Shown here: piece by piece, positions 1 to 8,199 of the stretch | How positions within the stretch are numbered: position 1 is the first letter of the stretch | Layout of the letters: each line of letters opens with the position of its first letter | Assembly: GCA_905221605.1 (NCBI GenBank) | Contig: CAJNDS010002412.1 | Location: 536,886 to 600,885, forward strand | Direction: 5' to 3' | Source of the DNA: Symbiodinium natans | Lineage: Eukaryota; Sar; Dinophyceae; Suessiales; Symbiodiniaceae | Length of the DNA: 64,000 nt | Notes under the pieces: model-generated | What the model was told of the DNA's origin: nothing | Databases searched by the model: none | Seen by the model: the letters and a program-made list of their open reading frames with translations, nothing else | Position numbers and translations under genes: made by a program

Positions 1-188
1 TTGTCACCCCATTATTGTTTTCATCGGACCCCCCTATATAGACTTGTTTACCCACATCAGCCCAAAAACCTCCCGTGATGGAAAGTAGTCTTGGGCTGAG
101 GCCCTCTGGCCCGGCGAATATTACTGTTCCCACCCACATTTAAATCCCACCCCATGTAAAATGCGATGTTAACATTATTCAAAGTCAA

Positions 189-610
189 CGCAGCAGCTCA
201 CGGCGGATAGCTCTACCGCGCTCCTCAATCCGAGTTGCGCGCACTATCCTGCGTGTCTCAAAAGCGCATTTGTGAGAAAAGCTGGGCTAGAGCTGTCCCT
301 TGGAAGCTTGAAGCTGAGTCACGCAGCAGCTCACGGCGGATAGCTCTACCGCTTCTCAATCCGAGTTGCGCAGTTCTATCGCGCTTCTCAATCCAAGTTG
401 CGAGCACTATCCTGCGTGTCTCAAAAGCACGTTAGTGAGAAAAGCTGGGCTAGAGCTCTCCCTTGGAAGTTTGAAGCTGAGTGTCATCTTCAATGTTTGC
501 GATGTTCATTCAGAGTCAAGGCATCGGCTCTTGGCGGATAGTTCTACCGCGCTTCTCAATCCGAGTTGCGCTCATTATCTGGCGCGTCTCGCAATCGCGT
601 TTGCGAGACG
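189..610 (+). repeat. 133-bp tandem repeat, three diverged copies
   Basis: Copies begin near 189, 322 and 515. Each contains the core GGCGGATAGYTCTACCGC followed by CTCAATCCGAGTTGCG; the first two also share GAAAAGCTGGGCTAGAGCT. Copy 2 has an internal duplication of the CTCAATCC segment and copy 3 is more diverged. Several frames stay open through it, which is expected of a repeat and is not evidence of a gene. It does not fold as a tRNA by eye and its nature is unknown. Confidence 0.75.
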
Positions 611-1030
611 CGCTGGCAAAAGTTCGACTAGGAATCCTGCCAGGCGCGGCTATTCTTCGAAGGGGTGGGCATGCTCTCTCTGAGCGCCCTCACTCGCTTG
701 AAAGGAGTCCAATCGCTTTCAAAGTCAAAATCCAAAACCCTGGTACAACCTTAAGGCCCTTAAGGGTTAAGGGCTAAGGGCTTAGGGTTTCCCTGATTCC
801 CAAGTCTTGAAGCCCTAAAGGCACCGAGTGAAGCTTGAAACCAAATTCTGCACTTCGAGGCTACTTGGGCAGGATTCGGATTCACGGCCGCCTCACAACC
901 TGCTAAACTTGTCTCTATGATGGAGGGAACGACATGTAAAAATCTCACAACCCAAGCCGCAAGGCCCCAGCCCTACATCCAAGCCCTAGATCCCAAACCC
1001 TAAACCCTCAAAAGCCTAACAACCGCAAAG

Positions 1031-1338
1031 CTTGCCTCCTGGGTGGGGTCAGTGCGCGCGGGTATGCCGTTGCCTGCGCACGATGATTGCGTAAGGCTTC
1101 GGGATGTAAGGTTTAGGGTTTAGGGTGTAGGGTTGAGGGTTTAGGGTTTAGGGTTTAGGATTTAGGGTTTAGGGTTTAGGGTTTAGGGTTTAGGGTTTAG
1201 GGTTTAGGGTTTTGTGGCTTAAGGCTTGGGCTTACAAGGCCTTGGGCTGAGGCCTGAAGGTTTAGTTTTGGGCTTGTTTGCGAGGCTGGAGAGAAACAGA
1301 ATGAATATCTTTTCCACCATGAGCCACTTCTTTGCTGA
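1031..1338 (+). CDS. candidate 3' gene end, two exons, unknown protein
   Basis: Exon 1031-1090 (20 codons, LASWVGSVRAGMPLPAHDDC) follows CCGCAAAG and ends at a good donor, GTAAGG. Exon 1285-1338 (AGEKQNEYLF.., then TGA) follows TTTGCGAG. Both junctions are phase 0. The 194-nt intron is mostly TTTAGGG repeats. The 5' end is not identified and no family is recognised. The frame was picked from six, so chance is possible. Confidence 0.35.
1108..1211 (+). repeat. interstitial telomere repeat (TTTAGGG)n
   Basis: About 14 near-perfect units with a few GTGTAGGG, TTGAGGG and GGATTTAGG variants. It lies inside the proposed intron between exons 1031-1090 and 1285-1338. Confidence 0.95.
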
Positions 1339-1372
1339 TTTGCTCACCCTCAAGCCACCGCAAGTCCTCATA

Positions 1373-1859
1373 TCAGTTGATGGCCTCTGTGATGTTACAA
1401 AGTCTTACAAGCAATTCTGACCTCGCAGCTAGGGACGCAGCATCCTTACGTCCCTGTGGGCCATGCTGGAAGGCGCCAAGGTGCTCGCACGAGAAGGGAA
1501 CTTCAGCGGCAGGCGCTTGCAATCGATATCCGCTCCGTGCCGTGATGCTTCTGACCGATTGAAGGAAGGCCAAGAAGTGCTTCAGCACAAAACAGCAAAT
1601 CGATTTCTTCCCTCCCATGCCACCGATCACTCGAATCTTCTCCAGTCTTAGCTTCGTTCGTGAGGCCGGTGGCTCCCACGGGACCCAATCTGCGGGAGTC
1701 GTGTGATGTGCCATAGCTGCAGGCCTTTGGGATCTCTTTACTGCTTGAAGGAAGAACCCAGACGTCGTGGCACGTAGATCGCACCCATGTCGATGTGACC
1801 TGCAAGGGAGTTGTCCTTCTTCCCAGCACCACGTCGGGGTCGGCCCTTCGGTTTGCCCT
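1373..1859 (-). CDS. candidate 3' gene end, two exons, basic unknown protein
   Basis: Minus-strand exon 1859-1758 (33 full codons, rich in K, R and G: KPKGRPRRGAGKKD..) ends at CTGG|GTTCTT. Exon 1689-1373 (105 codons including stop) starts after CGACTCCCGCAG and ends ..LCNITEAIN. The phase-1/lead-2 junction is consistent. The stretch has no telomere repeats, unlike its surroundings. A second minus frame (1503-1689) also looks protein-like, so the reading of the last exon is uncertain. No domain recognised. Confidence 0.4.
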
Positions 1860-2066
1860 CTTTTAAAACAACTACATAAACGGTAACAACGGATCATGAT
1901 GTACCAACATCAACCATGACACCAAAAAACGAACCCCATTCTCGTAACTCATGCCAAAAACCAACAGAGTTACGGTAGACCCTCAAAATCCCCAAACCCC
2001 AAAGCGCAAAATCCCCAAAGCCCGAACCTGGCGCGTATACACCCCAAGTACCCCCGCCCAGGTACC

Positions 2067-2158
2067 CTTAAACCCTAAACCCCTAAACCCCTAAACCCCC
2101 AAACCCCTAAACCCCTAAACCCCCCTAAACCCCCCTAAACCCCTAAACCCCTAAACCC
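2067..2158 (-). repeat. degenerate telomere repeat (CCCCTAAA variants)
   Basis: Runs of CCCTAAACC with one or two extra C per unit, flanked on both sides by the same short sequence GCCCAGGTACCCTT (about 2047 and 2160). Confidence 0.85.
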
Positions 2159-2275
2159 CGCCCAGGTACCCTTTTCACGGCTTCGTGGCTTCCGGGGTTT
2201 TGGGCTCAGGGCTTCGAGTGGCCCTAAACCTACACCCCAAACCAAAAACCTAGAGCTGGGAAGGGGGGGAAGCCC

Positions 2276-2329
2276 CAAACCCTAAACCCTAAACCCTAAA
2301 CCCTAAACCCTAAACCCTAAACCCTAAAC
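2276..2329 (-). repeat. telomere repeat (CCCTAAA)n
   Basis: Eight perfect units, forming the left flank of the island 2330-2403; the right flank is a TTTAGGG array from 2415. Confidence 0.95.
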
Positions 2330-2393
2330 GAGGCCGTGTTCCCGGCTGGCCTTGTGGATTCTCATCCCAGGGAGGTATGCGGCCTCCAGAGCG
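2330..2393 (-). CDS. exon-like island between opposed telomere arrays
   Basis: Read on the minus strand, this 64-nt island is bounded by CATGTGAG upstream and by GTTTAGGG downstream, so the first telomere unit supplies the donor GT. One phase is open (ALEAAYLPGMRIHKASREHG..). It is short; one open frame in six is expected by chance, so this is weak. Confidence 0.2.
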
Positions 2394-2414
2394 CTCACAT
2401 GCAGGGTTTCGGGA

Positions 2415-2513
2415 TTTAGGGCTTAGGGTTTAGGGTTTAGGGTTTAGGGTTTAGGGTTTAGGGTTTAGGGTTTAGGGTTTAGGGTTTAGGGTTTAGGGTT
2501 TAGGGTTTAGGGA
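2415..2513 (+). repeat. telomere repeat (TTTAGGG)n
   Basis: About 14 units, mirror partner of the CCCTAAA array at 2276. Confidence 0.95.
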
Positions 2514-2854
2514 TTTTGTGTTGAGGGTAGTATGTGTGTTCCTTCAGGTTTCGGGTGGGCTTAAAGGCTTTTAGCCTACTCAGGCGGTTCTCCCGATTCT
2601 GGTCCATTTTGGGAACCCCCTCCATGACTTAGAGAACTAAGCATGAGAGACCGCAAGCCCAACGGTGCTTGAGCTGCGCCTTGGGTTGTAGGGCGTAGGA
2701 TGGGCTTGTTGGGTAAGTCGGGTTTGGGGAGCCACAAACTCCTAAACTCTCATTCAGCCCTGCATCTTCAACCCCAACGGCCTCAGTCCTAAACCCTAGC
2801 CCGCTAAGCACTAAACAGTCAACCCAATCTAGATCGACCCGAACACTCTCAGCC

Positions 2855-2937
2855 CTAAACCCTAAACCCTAAACCCTAAACCCTAAACCCTAAACCCTAA
2901 ACCCTAAACCCTAAACCCTAAACCCTAAACCCTAAAC
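2855..2937 (-). repeat. telomere repeat (CCCTAAA)n
   Basis: About 12 perfect units, followed by an island (2938-2990) that again begins right at the array edge. Confidence 0.95.
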
Positions 2938-3060
2938 AGTCGCTTCGTGTAGACAAGGCTACAAATCGGAGCCGTCCGCATTGCACTGCCCAACCCTTAA
3001 ACCCTAAACCCGGCAAACCCTAATCCTAAGCAACAGGACGGTGCTGCTGCTGAACACGTC

Positions 3061-3270
3061 CAAAACCCTTAAACCCTTAAACCCTTAAACCCTTAAACCC
3101 TTAAACCCTTAAACCCTTAAGCCCTTAAACCCTCCTTAAACCCTTGAACCCTTAAACCCTGAAAACCCTTAAACCCTGAAAACCCTTAAACCCTTAAAAC
3201 CCTTAAACCCTGAAACCCTGAAAACCCTTAAACCCTTAAAACCCTTAAACCCTTAAACCCTTAGTCCTAA
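3061..3270 (-). repeat. 8-bp telomere variant array (CCCTTAAA)n
   Basis: Homogeneous 8-bp units CCCTTAAA with CCCTGAAA interruptions. A variant unit has spread locally, distinct from the neighbouring 7-bp arrays. Confidence 0.9.
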
Positions 3271-3405
3271 ACGAGACTGAAAGACCTCCCAGAGCCATCT
3301 CCCCAGCTTGGGAATCCGGGCTACTGAATTCCCAGGGTGGCACGTCATGGGGAGACATGGGGCCACGGAGGGGCGTGCTCTTTGGGGGAGGAGGGGGTGG
3401 GGAAG

Positions 3406-3594
3406 CTAGCACTTCGTGGGCTTGCGCTTTTTTGGGAGTCTTGGGGCACGACTCGGGGCCAAAGGAGCTGAAGCTTCGGCCCAAAGGAGCCTTCCACCCG
3501 AGGCTTGTGCTGAAGGGCCCAACCTGACCCTGGATCTTCGCACATGGGACATGGAACACACATGAACCAGCTCCTGCAGCACGATGCGCTTGTT
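3406..3594 (-). CDS. candidate terminal exon, basic unknown protein
   Basis: Minus-strand open frame of 62 codons plus stop, preceded by TGATTTGAG. It reads NKRIVLQELVHVCSMSHVRR.. and ends ..PKKRKPTKC, including a PKKRK cluster like a nuclear localisation signal. A second frame (3345-3509) is also open and richer in S and P, so the frame is not certain. Telomere repeats flank both sides. Confidence 0.35.
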   Translation of the reverse strand, partial: NKRIVLQELVHVCSMSHVRRSRVRLGPSAQASGGRLLWAEASAPLAPSRAPRLPKKRKPTKC

Positions 3595-3601
3595 CTCAAA
3601 T

Positions 3602-3887
3602 CACCGAACCCTAAACCCCAAACCCTAAACCCCTAAACCCTAAACCCTAAACCCTAAACCCCAAACCCCAAAACCCTGACACCCTAAGCCCCGAAGCCCA
3701 AAGTCGGCTTAAGCCTTTTGGAGCCCCAATCCGAAGCCAGAAATCCGAAGATCCGCGCCCTCAACCCCAAGCAATGCGGTTTAGGAAGTAGGGTTTTGGG
3801 TTTGGGGTTGAGGGTTGAGGGTACCCTAAACCCTAAACCCTAAACCCTAAACCCTAAACCCTAAACCCTAAACCCTAAACCCTGAGT
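3602..3887 (-). repeat. telomere repeats CCCTAAA with head-to-head junction
   Basis: CCCTAAA/CCCCAAA blocks at 3602-3672 and 3824-3887. Just before the second block the + strand reads TTGAGGGTTGAGGGTACCCTAAA, so a G-strand repeat meets a C-strand repeat at the palindrome GGGTACCC (3819-3826). Confidence 0.9.
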
Positions 3888-3989
3888 TACTGAACACAGT
3901 ATCAGGCTGGGGCCTGGTGGTCAGACTCTTGGGGGCTTCTTGGGGCTTAGGGCTGCACAGGCGGCCTCTTAGGGTTGGAGGCGGTTTTG

Positions 3990-4200
3990 GAATTTAGAGT
4001 TTTAGGGTCTAGGGCTTAGGGCTTAGGGCTTAGGGTTTAGAGTCTAGGGTTAGGGCTTTGGGTTTTGAATTTGGAGTTTTGGATTTTCGGTTTTGGGTTT
4101 TGGGTTTTGCGTTTTGGGTTTAAGGTTTTGGGTTTGGGGTTTGGGGTTTGGGTTTTGGGTTTTGTTCTTTTGGGTTTGGGCTGCTTCGGGCAAGGCCCCC
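3990..4200 (+). repeat. degenerate GGTTTTGGG / TTTAGGG tract
   Basis: Decayed G-strand telomere-like units (GGGCTTA, GGGTTTTG, GGTTTGG) with no open coding structure. Confidence 0.7.
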
Positions 4201-4236
4201 CAAGGGTGCTTAGGGGTTGAGGGTGTATCTCAGATT

Positions 4237-4437
4237 CGCTACACGGTCCCTTAATCTTATTGTTGGGTAGTAGGGAATGGGGGAATGAGGTACCCTATAT
4301 GATCCCTTGAAGGGTGTATATAGGGTATTTAGGTTACTCATTCCCTCAAACCTGGTCCCTTGGTTCTTTACAGGGTATAGGTAAGGGGCTTGTGAGGGTT
4401 TCCCAAGTACGGGCCCATATTCAGGGACCATGTAACG
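4237..4437 (+). mobile_element. hairpin element, family B (copy with nested family C)
   Basis: Ends are inverted: CGCTACACGGTCCCTTA at 4237 and the complement CAGGGACCATGTAACG ending at 4437. GGGCCCAT near the right end is the family B sub-terminal motif. A family C hairpin (4273-4346) sits inside. No coding capacity, as in a MITE-like non-autonomous element. Confidence 0.7.
4273..4346 (+). mobile_element. hairpin element, family C, nested
   Basis: Arms GGGAATGGGGGAATGAGGTA and, inverted, TTACTCATTCCCT, with ACCCTATAT..ATATAGGGT inside the arms. Lies within the family B element 4237-4437. Confidence 0.65.
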
Positions 4438-4458
4438 ACCCTGAAAGTTCAGGCGTTT

Positions 4459-4566
4459 CGGTTTTAGGGCTTAGGGCTTAGGGTTTGGGGTTTGGGGTTG
4501 GGGTTTGGGGTTTGGGGTTTGGAGTTTGCGGTTTGGGGTTTGGGGTTTGGGGTTTGGGGTTTAGGA
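4459..4566 (+). repeat. telomere variant array (TTTGGGG)n
   Basis: Mostly TTTGGGG units with a few TTTAGGG; a locally homogenised variant. Confidence 0.9.
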
Positions 4567-4887
4567 TTAGATTTCTGGGATCGGATGGGCGAACGGGCTT
4601 TCCCCAGGGCTTCACCTCGCGCTTTAGGTTCCCCGCCCTGAACCCTTAACCCTAAACCCCAAACCCTGACATACCCGACCCACGGCTGGGGAGGGTTAAT
4701 GGCCTAGGGGGGTGTTTAGGGTGCGGATCCAGGAAATCTGAAGTTGCATGGTTGAGCTGGTTGCGTTGGACCCTGGGTTTTGGAGTCGTTTTGGACTGGG
4801 GCTTAGGAACCCCAAACCCTAAGGTGCTGGGCTTCGGGGTCCGGCATTCAGGGCTCCGGCTTTGGGGGCATTTCGATGTCAGGCTGT

Positions 4888-5053
4888 AGGGTTTAGGGTT
4901 TAGGGTTTAGGGTTTAGGGTTAGGGTTTAGGGTTTAGGGTTTAGGGTTTAGGGTTTAGGGTTTAGGGTTTAGGGTTTAGGGTTTAGGGTTTAGGGTTTGG
5001 GGTTTGGGGTTTAGGGTTTAGGGTTTAGGGTTTTTCAGTTTAGGGTTTAGGGT
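4888..5053 (+). repeat. telomere repeat (TTTAGGG)n
   Basis: About 22 units. It ends 18 bp before the start codon of the candidate gene at 5071. Confidence 0.95.
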
Positions 5054-5070
5054 TTCGGGCTGAGGTGTAC

Positions 5071-6201
5071 ATGGCCCAGCAAAGCAGTTACACAAACAAG
5101 CCAGATCGGCCTACAGATCCCCGCGCTTGCCTTGGCGAGAGTCTGGGACTTTCTCCATGGCCGTCTCGTTCGGCTTTACATGCTGGGGCCCTAAACCCAC
5201 AACCCTAAGTACTGTGGTGGGTTAGAATGAAACACAAGGGGTTGCGAGGTCTGCACTGAGTTTAGGGTTTTAGTGTTTTAGGGTTTTAGGGTTTTAGGGT
5301 TTGAGGGTTTGAGGGTTTGAGGGTTTGAGGGTTTGAGGGTTTGAGGGTTTGAGGGTTTGAGGGTTTGAGGGTTTGAGGGTTTGAGGGTTTGAGGGTTTGA
5401 GGGTTTTAGGGTTTAGGGCTTGGGGCTTAGGGCTTGGTAATTTACAGCTTTGCGCTGTATGAACCTTTAAACGGTTCCACGTCGGCCTTTTGGGGCCTAG
5501 TGGTCCTCGGACAAGTGTCTCCAGGGGGCTTTCAACCTAAACGTCCCATCAACCGGTATGGGGTTTAGGGCTTGGGGTTTTTGGTTTGGGGCTTTAAGTT
5601 TAGGGTTTAGGGTTTAGGGTTTAGGGTTTAGGGTTTAGGGCTTAGGGCTTAGGGTTTAGGGTTTAGGGTTTAGGGTTTAGGGTTTAGGGTTTAGGGTTTA
5701 GGGTTTAGGGTTTAGGGACAACCCTCAAGCCCACAAATCTAGTGGGAGGAGGGAAGGGGGGAGGGGGGGGGGGGTTGGGGTTGGTCCCTGGATCAATTGA
5801 GTGATCATGGAAAAGTGTTCATCTCGCTGCCACCAAAGCCGACCCTGGTTGTGAACAAGGACCGAAGGCCAAGACCTCCCCCAAAACATAAGGATGACCC
5901 CCCAGCCAAAACCCCCAGGACACCCCAAAAAGGAACCCTAATCCCCAAACCCTAAATCCCAAACCCTAAACCCCAAACCCTAAACCCTATACCCCAAACC
6001 CTAAACCCGAAACCCCAGACCCTGCATCCGAAACCCTAAACCCCAAACCCCAAAACCTAAACCCCAAACCCCAAACCCTAAACCCCAAACCCTAAACTCC
6101 AAACCCTAAACCCTGAATCCCCTGCAGGTTCCCTCGCCGTCAACTCCATCACCGAGGATGAGGAGAGCGGCCCCCGGAACAGAATTGCCTCGAAGCTGTA
6201 A
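5071..6201 (+). CDS. candidate four-exon gene with telomere-repeat introns
   Basis: Exons 5071-5162 (ATG; MAQQSSYTNKPDRPTDPRAC..), 5448-5555 (FALYEPLNGSTSAFWGLVVL..), 5816-5847 and 6128-6201 (..SITEDEESGPRNRIASKL, TAA). All three junctions keep phase. Sites: CC|GTCTCG to TAATTTACAG; CG|GTATGG to GGAAAAG; CCTG|GTTGTG to CCCCTGCAG. The product is about 100 residues, hydrophilic at both ends with a hydrophobic stretch in exon 2. The introns (285, 260 and 280 nt) are mainly TTTGAGGG, TTTAGGG and CCCTAAA arrays. The 32-nt third exon is the weakest part, and the minus strand is also open at 5115-5182 and 5788-5875. No family recognised. Confidence 0.42.
5258..5430 (+). repeat. 8-bp telomere variant array (TTTGAGGG)n
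   Basis: About 15 tandem GGGTTTGA units flanked by GGGTTTTA units, inside the first proposed intron of the 5071-6201 gene. The change removes the TAG stop from the usual repeat. Confidence 0.95.
5598..5719 (+). repeat. telomere repeat (TTTAGGG)n
   Basis: About 17 units with GGGCTTA variants in the middle; inside the second proposed intron of the same gene. A poly-G run follows at about 5762-5774. Confidence 0.95.
5937..6117 (-). repeat. telomere repeats CCCTAAA / CCCCAAA, mixed
   Basis: Alternating CCCTAAA and CCCCAAA units; inside the third proposed intron, ending 10 bp before its acceptor CCCCTGCAG. Confidence 0.9.
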
Positions 6202-6203
6202 AG

Positions 6204-6246
6204 GATTTAGGGTTTAGGGTTTAGGGTTTATGGTTTAGGGTTCAGG
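6204..6246 (+). repeat. short telomere repeat
   Basis: Five TTTAGGG units immediately after the TAA of the 5071-6201 gene. Confidence 0.9.
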
Positions 6247-6253
6247 GATTCAG

Positions 6254-6350
6254 CCCCCCTACCCCCTAATATTAAATACCCCCCGTATGCTACAACATAA
6301 CTAAAATAAGGGCATTTAAGATTCCTGGAATATTAGACGGGTAGGGGGGG
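6254..6350 (+). mobile_element. hairpin element, family G, copy 1
   Basis: Arms CCCCCCTACCCCCTAATATT and, inverted, GGAATATTAGACGGGTAGGG give a 97-bp hairpin. A second, less complete copy lies at 44454-44537. No coding capacity. Confidence 0.75.
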
Positions 6351-6398
6351 ATGTCAAAAATAGATTAGGAGGAGGGGATTGGGTCTACTTGGAGGTCT

Positions 6399-6545
6399 AT
6401 GGGTACCTTACAAGCCCCCGAAGTTTTCAAGGAGGTTCGAAGTAGGCTGGGAAGTAGGGTTCAGAAAGGACTACAGAGAAGCTTGGGCCTCCCCTCCCTC
6501 CTCCCCTTCCTCCCCTTCCTCCCCTCCCTCCCCCCCCTCCCCCTT

Positions 6546-6605
<60 letters not shown>

Positions 6606-6752
6606 ACCTGTCTCTGCCTCCCCATTGTGGGGGGGGGGGGGTTTGCGAGAAGGGGAACGGTCACCCCCCGCCCCAACCCACCCCCCCACCCTTTCCTCCA
6701 CTGTGGTGTGGTGGTTGGTTGGTTTTTAGGGTATTGGGGCTTAGGGCTCTAG
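6399..6752 (+). CDS. open frame over a CT microsatellite, doubtful
   Basis: ATG frame whose first 31 codons look protein-like (MGTLQAPEVFKEVRSRLGSR..), with a possible donor AGG|GTTCAG near 6458. Beyond about residue 32 it only translates the pyrimidine tract into P, L and S. If real, only 6399-6458 is likely to be exon. Confidence 0.2.
6549..6604 (+). repeat. (CT)n microsatellite
   Basis: About 28 CT units after a C-rich tract from 6490; a 12-base G run follows at about 6629. Confidence 0.97.
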
Positions 6753-6970
6753 GCTAGTGATTTCCGGCTTTAGGGCTTCGCGTTGTTTGAGGCTTATGGC
6801 TTTTAGGGTTGAGGGTGTTGGGGTTTCGGCGCAAGGGTTTAGGGTCATGGTCCAGGTACTAGGTCCCCGCCCGCCCGTAACTCCTGCGGGTTGAGGGCTC
6901 CAGGGTTCTAGGGCTCCAGGGTTCTGGGGTTTCCGGGCTTGATGGGGTTTTTGGGGCTTGCTTGTATCTA

Positions 6971-7115
6971 TGGGTGGTTTCGTGGGCCCTTAACAGGGTC
7001 CCGAACTTCCTTTAAAGGGTTCCGATGTATGGGCCGAAAAATGCATAAGTAGGGTATACAAGGGGTAAATAGGGGGTACCCTTTTGAATGGCCCATACTA
7101 AGATGTAACTACCCT
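6971..7115 (-). mobile_element. hairpin element, family B, copy 2
   Basis: Reverse-oriented copy. Its minus strand starts GGTAGTTACATCTTAGTATG and its other end carries the inverted GGGCCCTTAACAGGGTCCC. Contains the family-typical GGTACCCCCTATT..ACCCC interior. It directly abuts the exon at 7211. Confidence 0.7.
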
Positions 7116-7210
7116 CAGAGTATAGTCGGGTTGGAGGGCTTAAGTGAAGTAATCCTATCGTGAGACATCGATAGAATTTGGCCCCCTGACCCCTCACACG
7201 CCAGGCTTAG

Positions 7211-7399
7211 AATGCGTCTGGCTCCCCCTTTGAAGATGATGGCTATAGCGGCTGCAAAAGCACTCAGCAAAGAAAAGAGGTCAAAACCCGGATCATCTCC
7301 TTCACAGCAGACTCTTGTTTAACTGATCCCAAAACTTTGGGAAACTTGCTGGCTCGCAGTTTGGATTTGCAAAGTGCTTGCAAGTGGGTTTCGGATTAG
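7211..7399 (+). CDS. candidate exon, unknown protein
   Basis: 62 codons plus TAG, after the acceptor-like GCCAGGCTTAG. Reads NASGSPFEDDGYSGCKSTQQ.. to ..LARSLDLQSACKWVSD, a balanced hydrophilic composition. A donor within the last codons (TGG|GTTTCG) would make it internal rather than terminal. Follows a family B hairpin, which would lie in the upstream intron. No homologue recognised. Confidence 0.4.
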   Translation, partial: NASGSPFEDDGYSGCKSTQQRKEVKTRIISFTADSCLTDPKTLGNLLARSLDLQSACKWVSD

Positions 7400-7484
7400 G
7401 GCTTGGAGCGACCCGTTTCCGCAAACCATGGCTAAGTCACCCACACAGTGAACAGACGAAAACGCGAAGAGAGATGATAAAGAG

Positions 7485-7841
7485 ATGAAAAGGACGGGGC
7501 CAAGTAAAGATAGTTTCCTGGAAGAGAGTTTAGGAAGCAAAGGCCCTAAGAGGTGCAGCCGCGTCAGGGGGGCAGCCGCAACGAGAGAGGGCTCATGTCT
7601 GATGCGATGCAATATACACTACTCTCAGGAAAGGCTGGCACGCATGAAACGACATTTCGAGACGTCTAACCCCTACCACCGTCCCCTAGACAGAGCAACC
7701 TGTTGCCGCTTAGTTTCTGCAGCTTCTCTGCTCGCTTCGAAGGCTCCGGGATTCGGATTTAGGTTTAATCTTCCTGGGCCGAGGTCCAGACAATCAACTG
7801 TCGTGCTCTCCTGGCCTAAAAGCAGAAGTCTTGTTCAATGA
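7485..7841 (+). CDS. candidate reading frame, partly duplicated at 9.34 kb
   Basis: Open frame of 118 codons from an ATG, rich in K, R and S (MKRTGPSKDSFLEESL.., ..SQERLARMKRHFE..). Two blocks (7591-7659 and 7780-7844) are near copies of 9339-9407 and 9412-9477. In the second copy the same frame reads ..SQERLARMKRHFAPRGPDN.. to ..VVFKEP and stops. The 120 bp present only here (7660-7779) may be an insertion or an intron. Confidence 0.3.
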   Translation: MKRTGPSKDSFLEESLGSKGPKRCSRVRGAAATREGSCLMRCNIHYSQERLARMKRHFETSNPYHRPLDRATCCRLVSAASLLASKAPGFGFRFNLPGPRSRQSTVVLSWPKSRSLVQ

Positions 7842-7964
7842 ACCATCAACCCTAACACTCCTAGACTCTGAAACCCCAAAAACACCGCAAGGCCCCGACC
7901 CCTAAACCCCAAAACCTTAAACCCTTAACCCTCAATTCTCAATCCTCAACCCTAACCTAAAAAA

Positions 7965-8002
7965 CCCTAAACCCTAAACCCTAAACCCTCAACCCCAAAC
8001 CC
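7965..8002 (-). repeat. short telomere repeat (CCCTAAA)n
   Basis: Five units, left flank of the unique island at 8003-8090. Confidence 0.9.
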
Positions 8003-8090
8003 CTCAACCAGCCTCTGCCAGCTTCTCCACATCCCGTCGTAGCCCCTGTGGCAAGCTTTGGTGTCGGATCTTGGGGCTTTGAAGTCAGTG

Positions 8091-8163
8091 GGGTTTAGGG
8101 TTTAGGGTTTAGGGTTTAGGGTTTAGAGTTTAGGGTTTAGGGTTTTGGGTTTAGAATTTAGGG
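8091..8163 (+). repeat. telomere repeat (TTTAGGG)n
   Basis: About nine units with decayed ends. Confidence 0.9.
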
Positions 8164-8199
8164 TGTAGGGGTCACGGTTTAGGGCTCTGCCACTGGCAG

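Noticed and set aside
842-899. Minus-strand exon (CEAAVNPNPAQVASKCRIW)
   Set aside because: The + strand of the same island is also open and ends at GTAAAA; too short to decide.
3510-3528. 19-nt intron joining two minus frames
   Set aside because: Too short for normal splicing, and the unspliced frame is open and ends naturally at 3406.
5115-5182. Minus-strand exon (HVKPNETAMEKVPDSRQGKR..)
   Set aside because: Plausible alone, but the + strand gives a chain of four phase-consistent exons across the same region.
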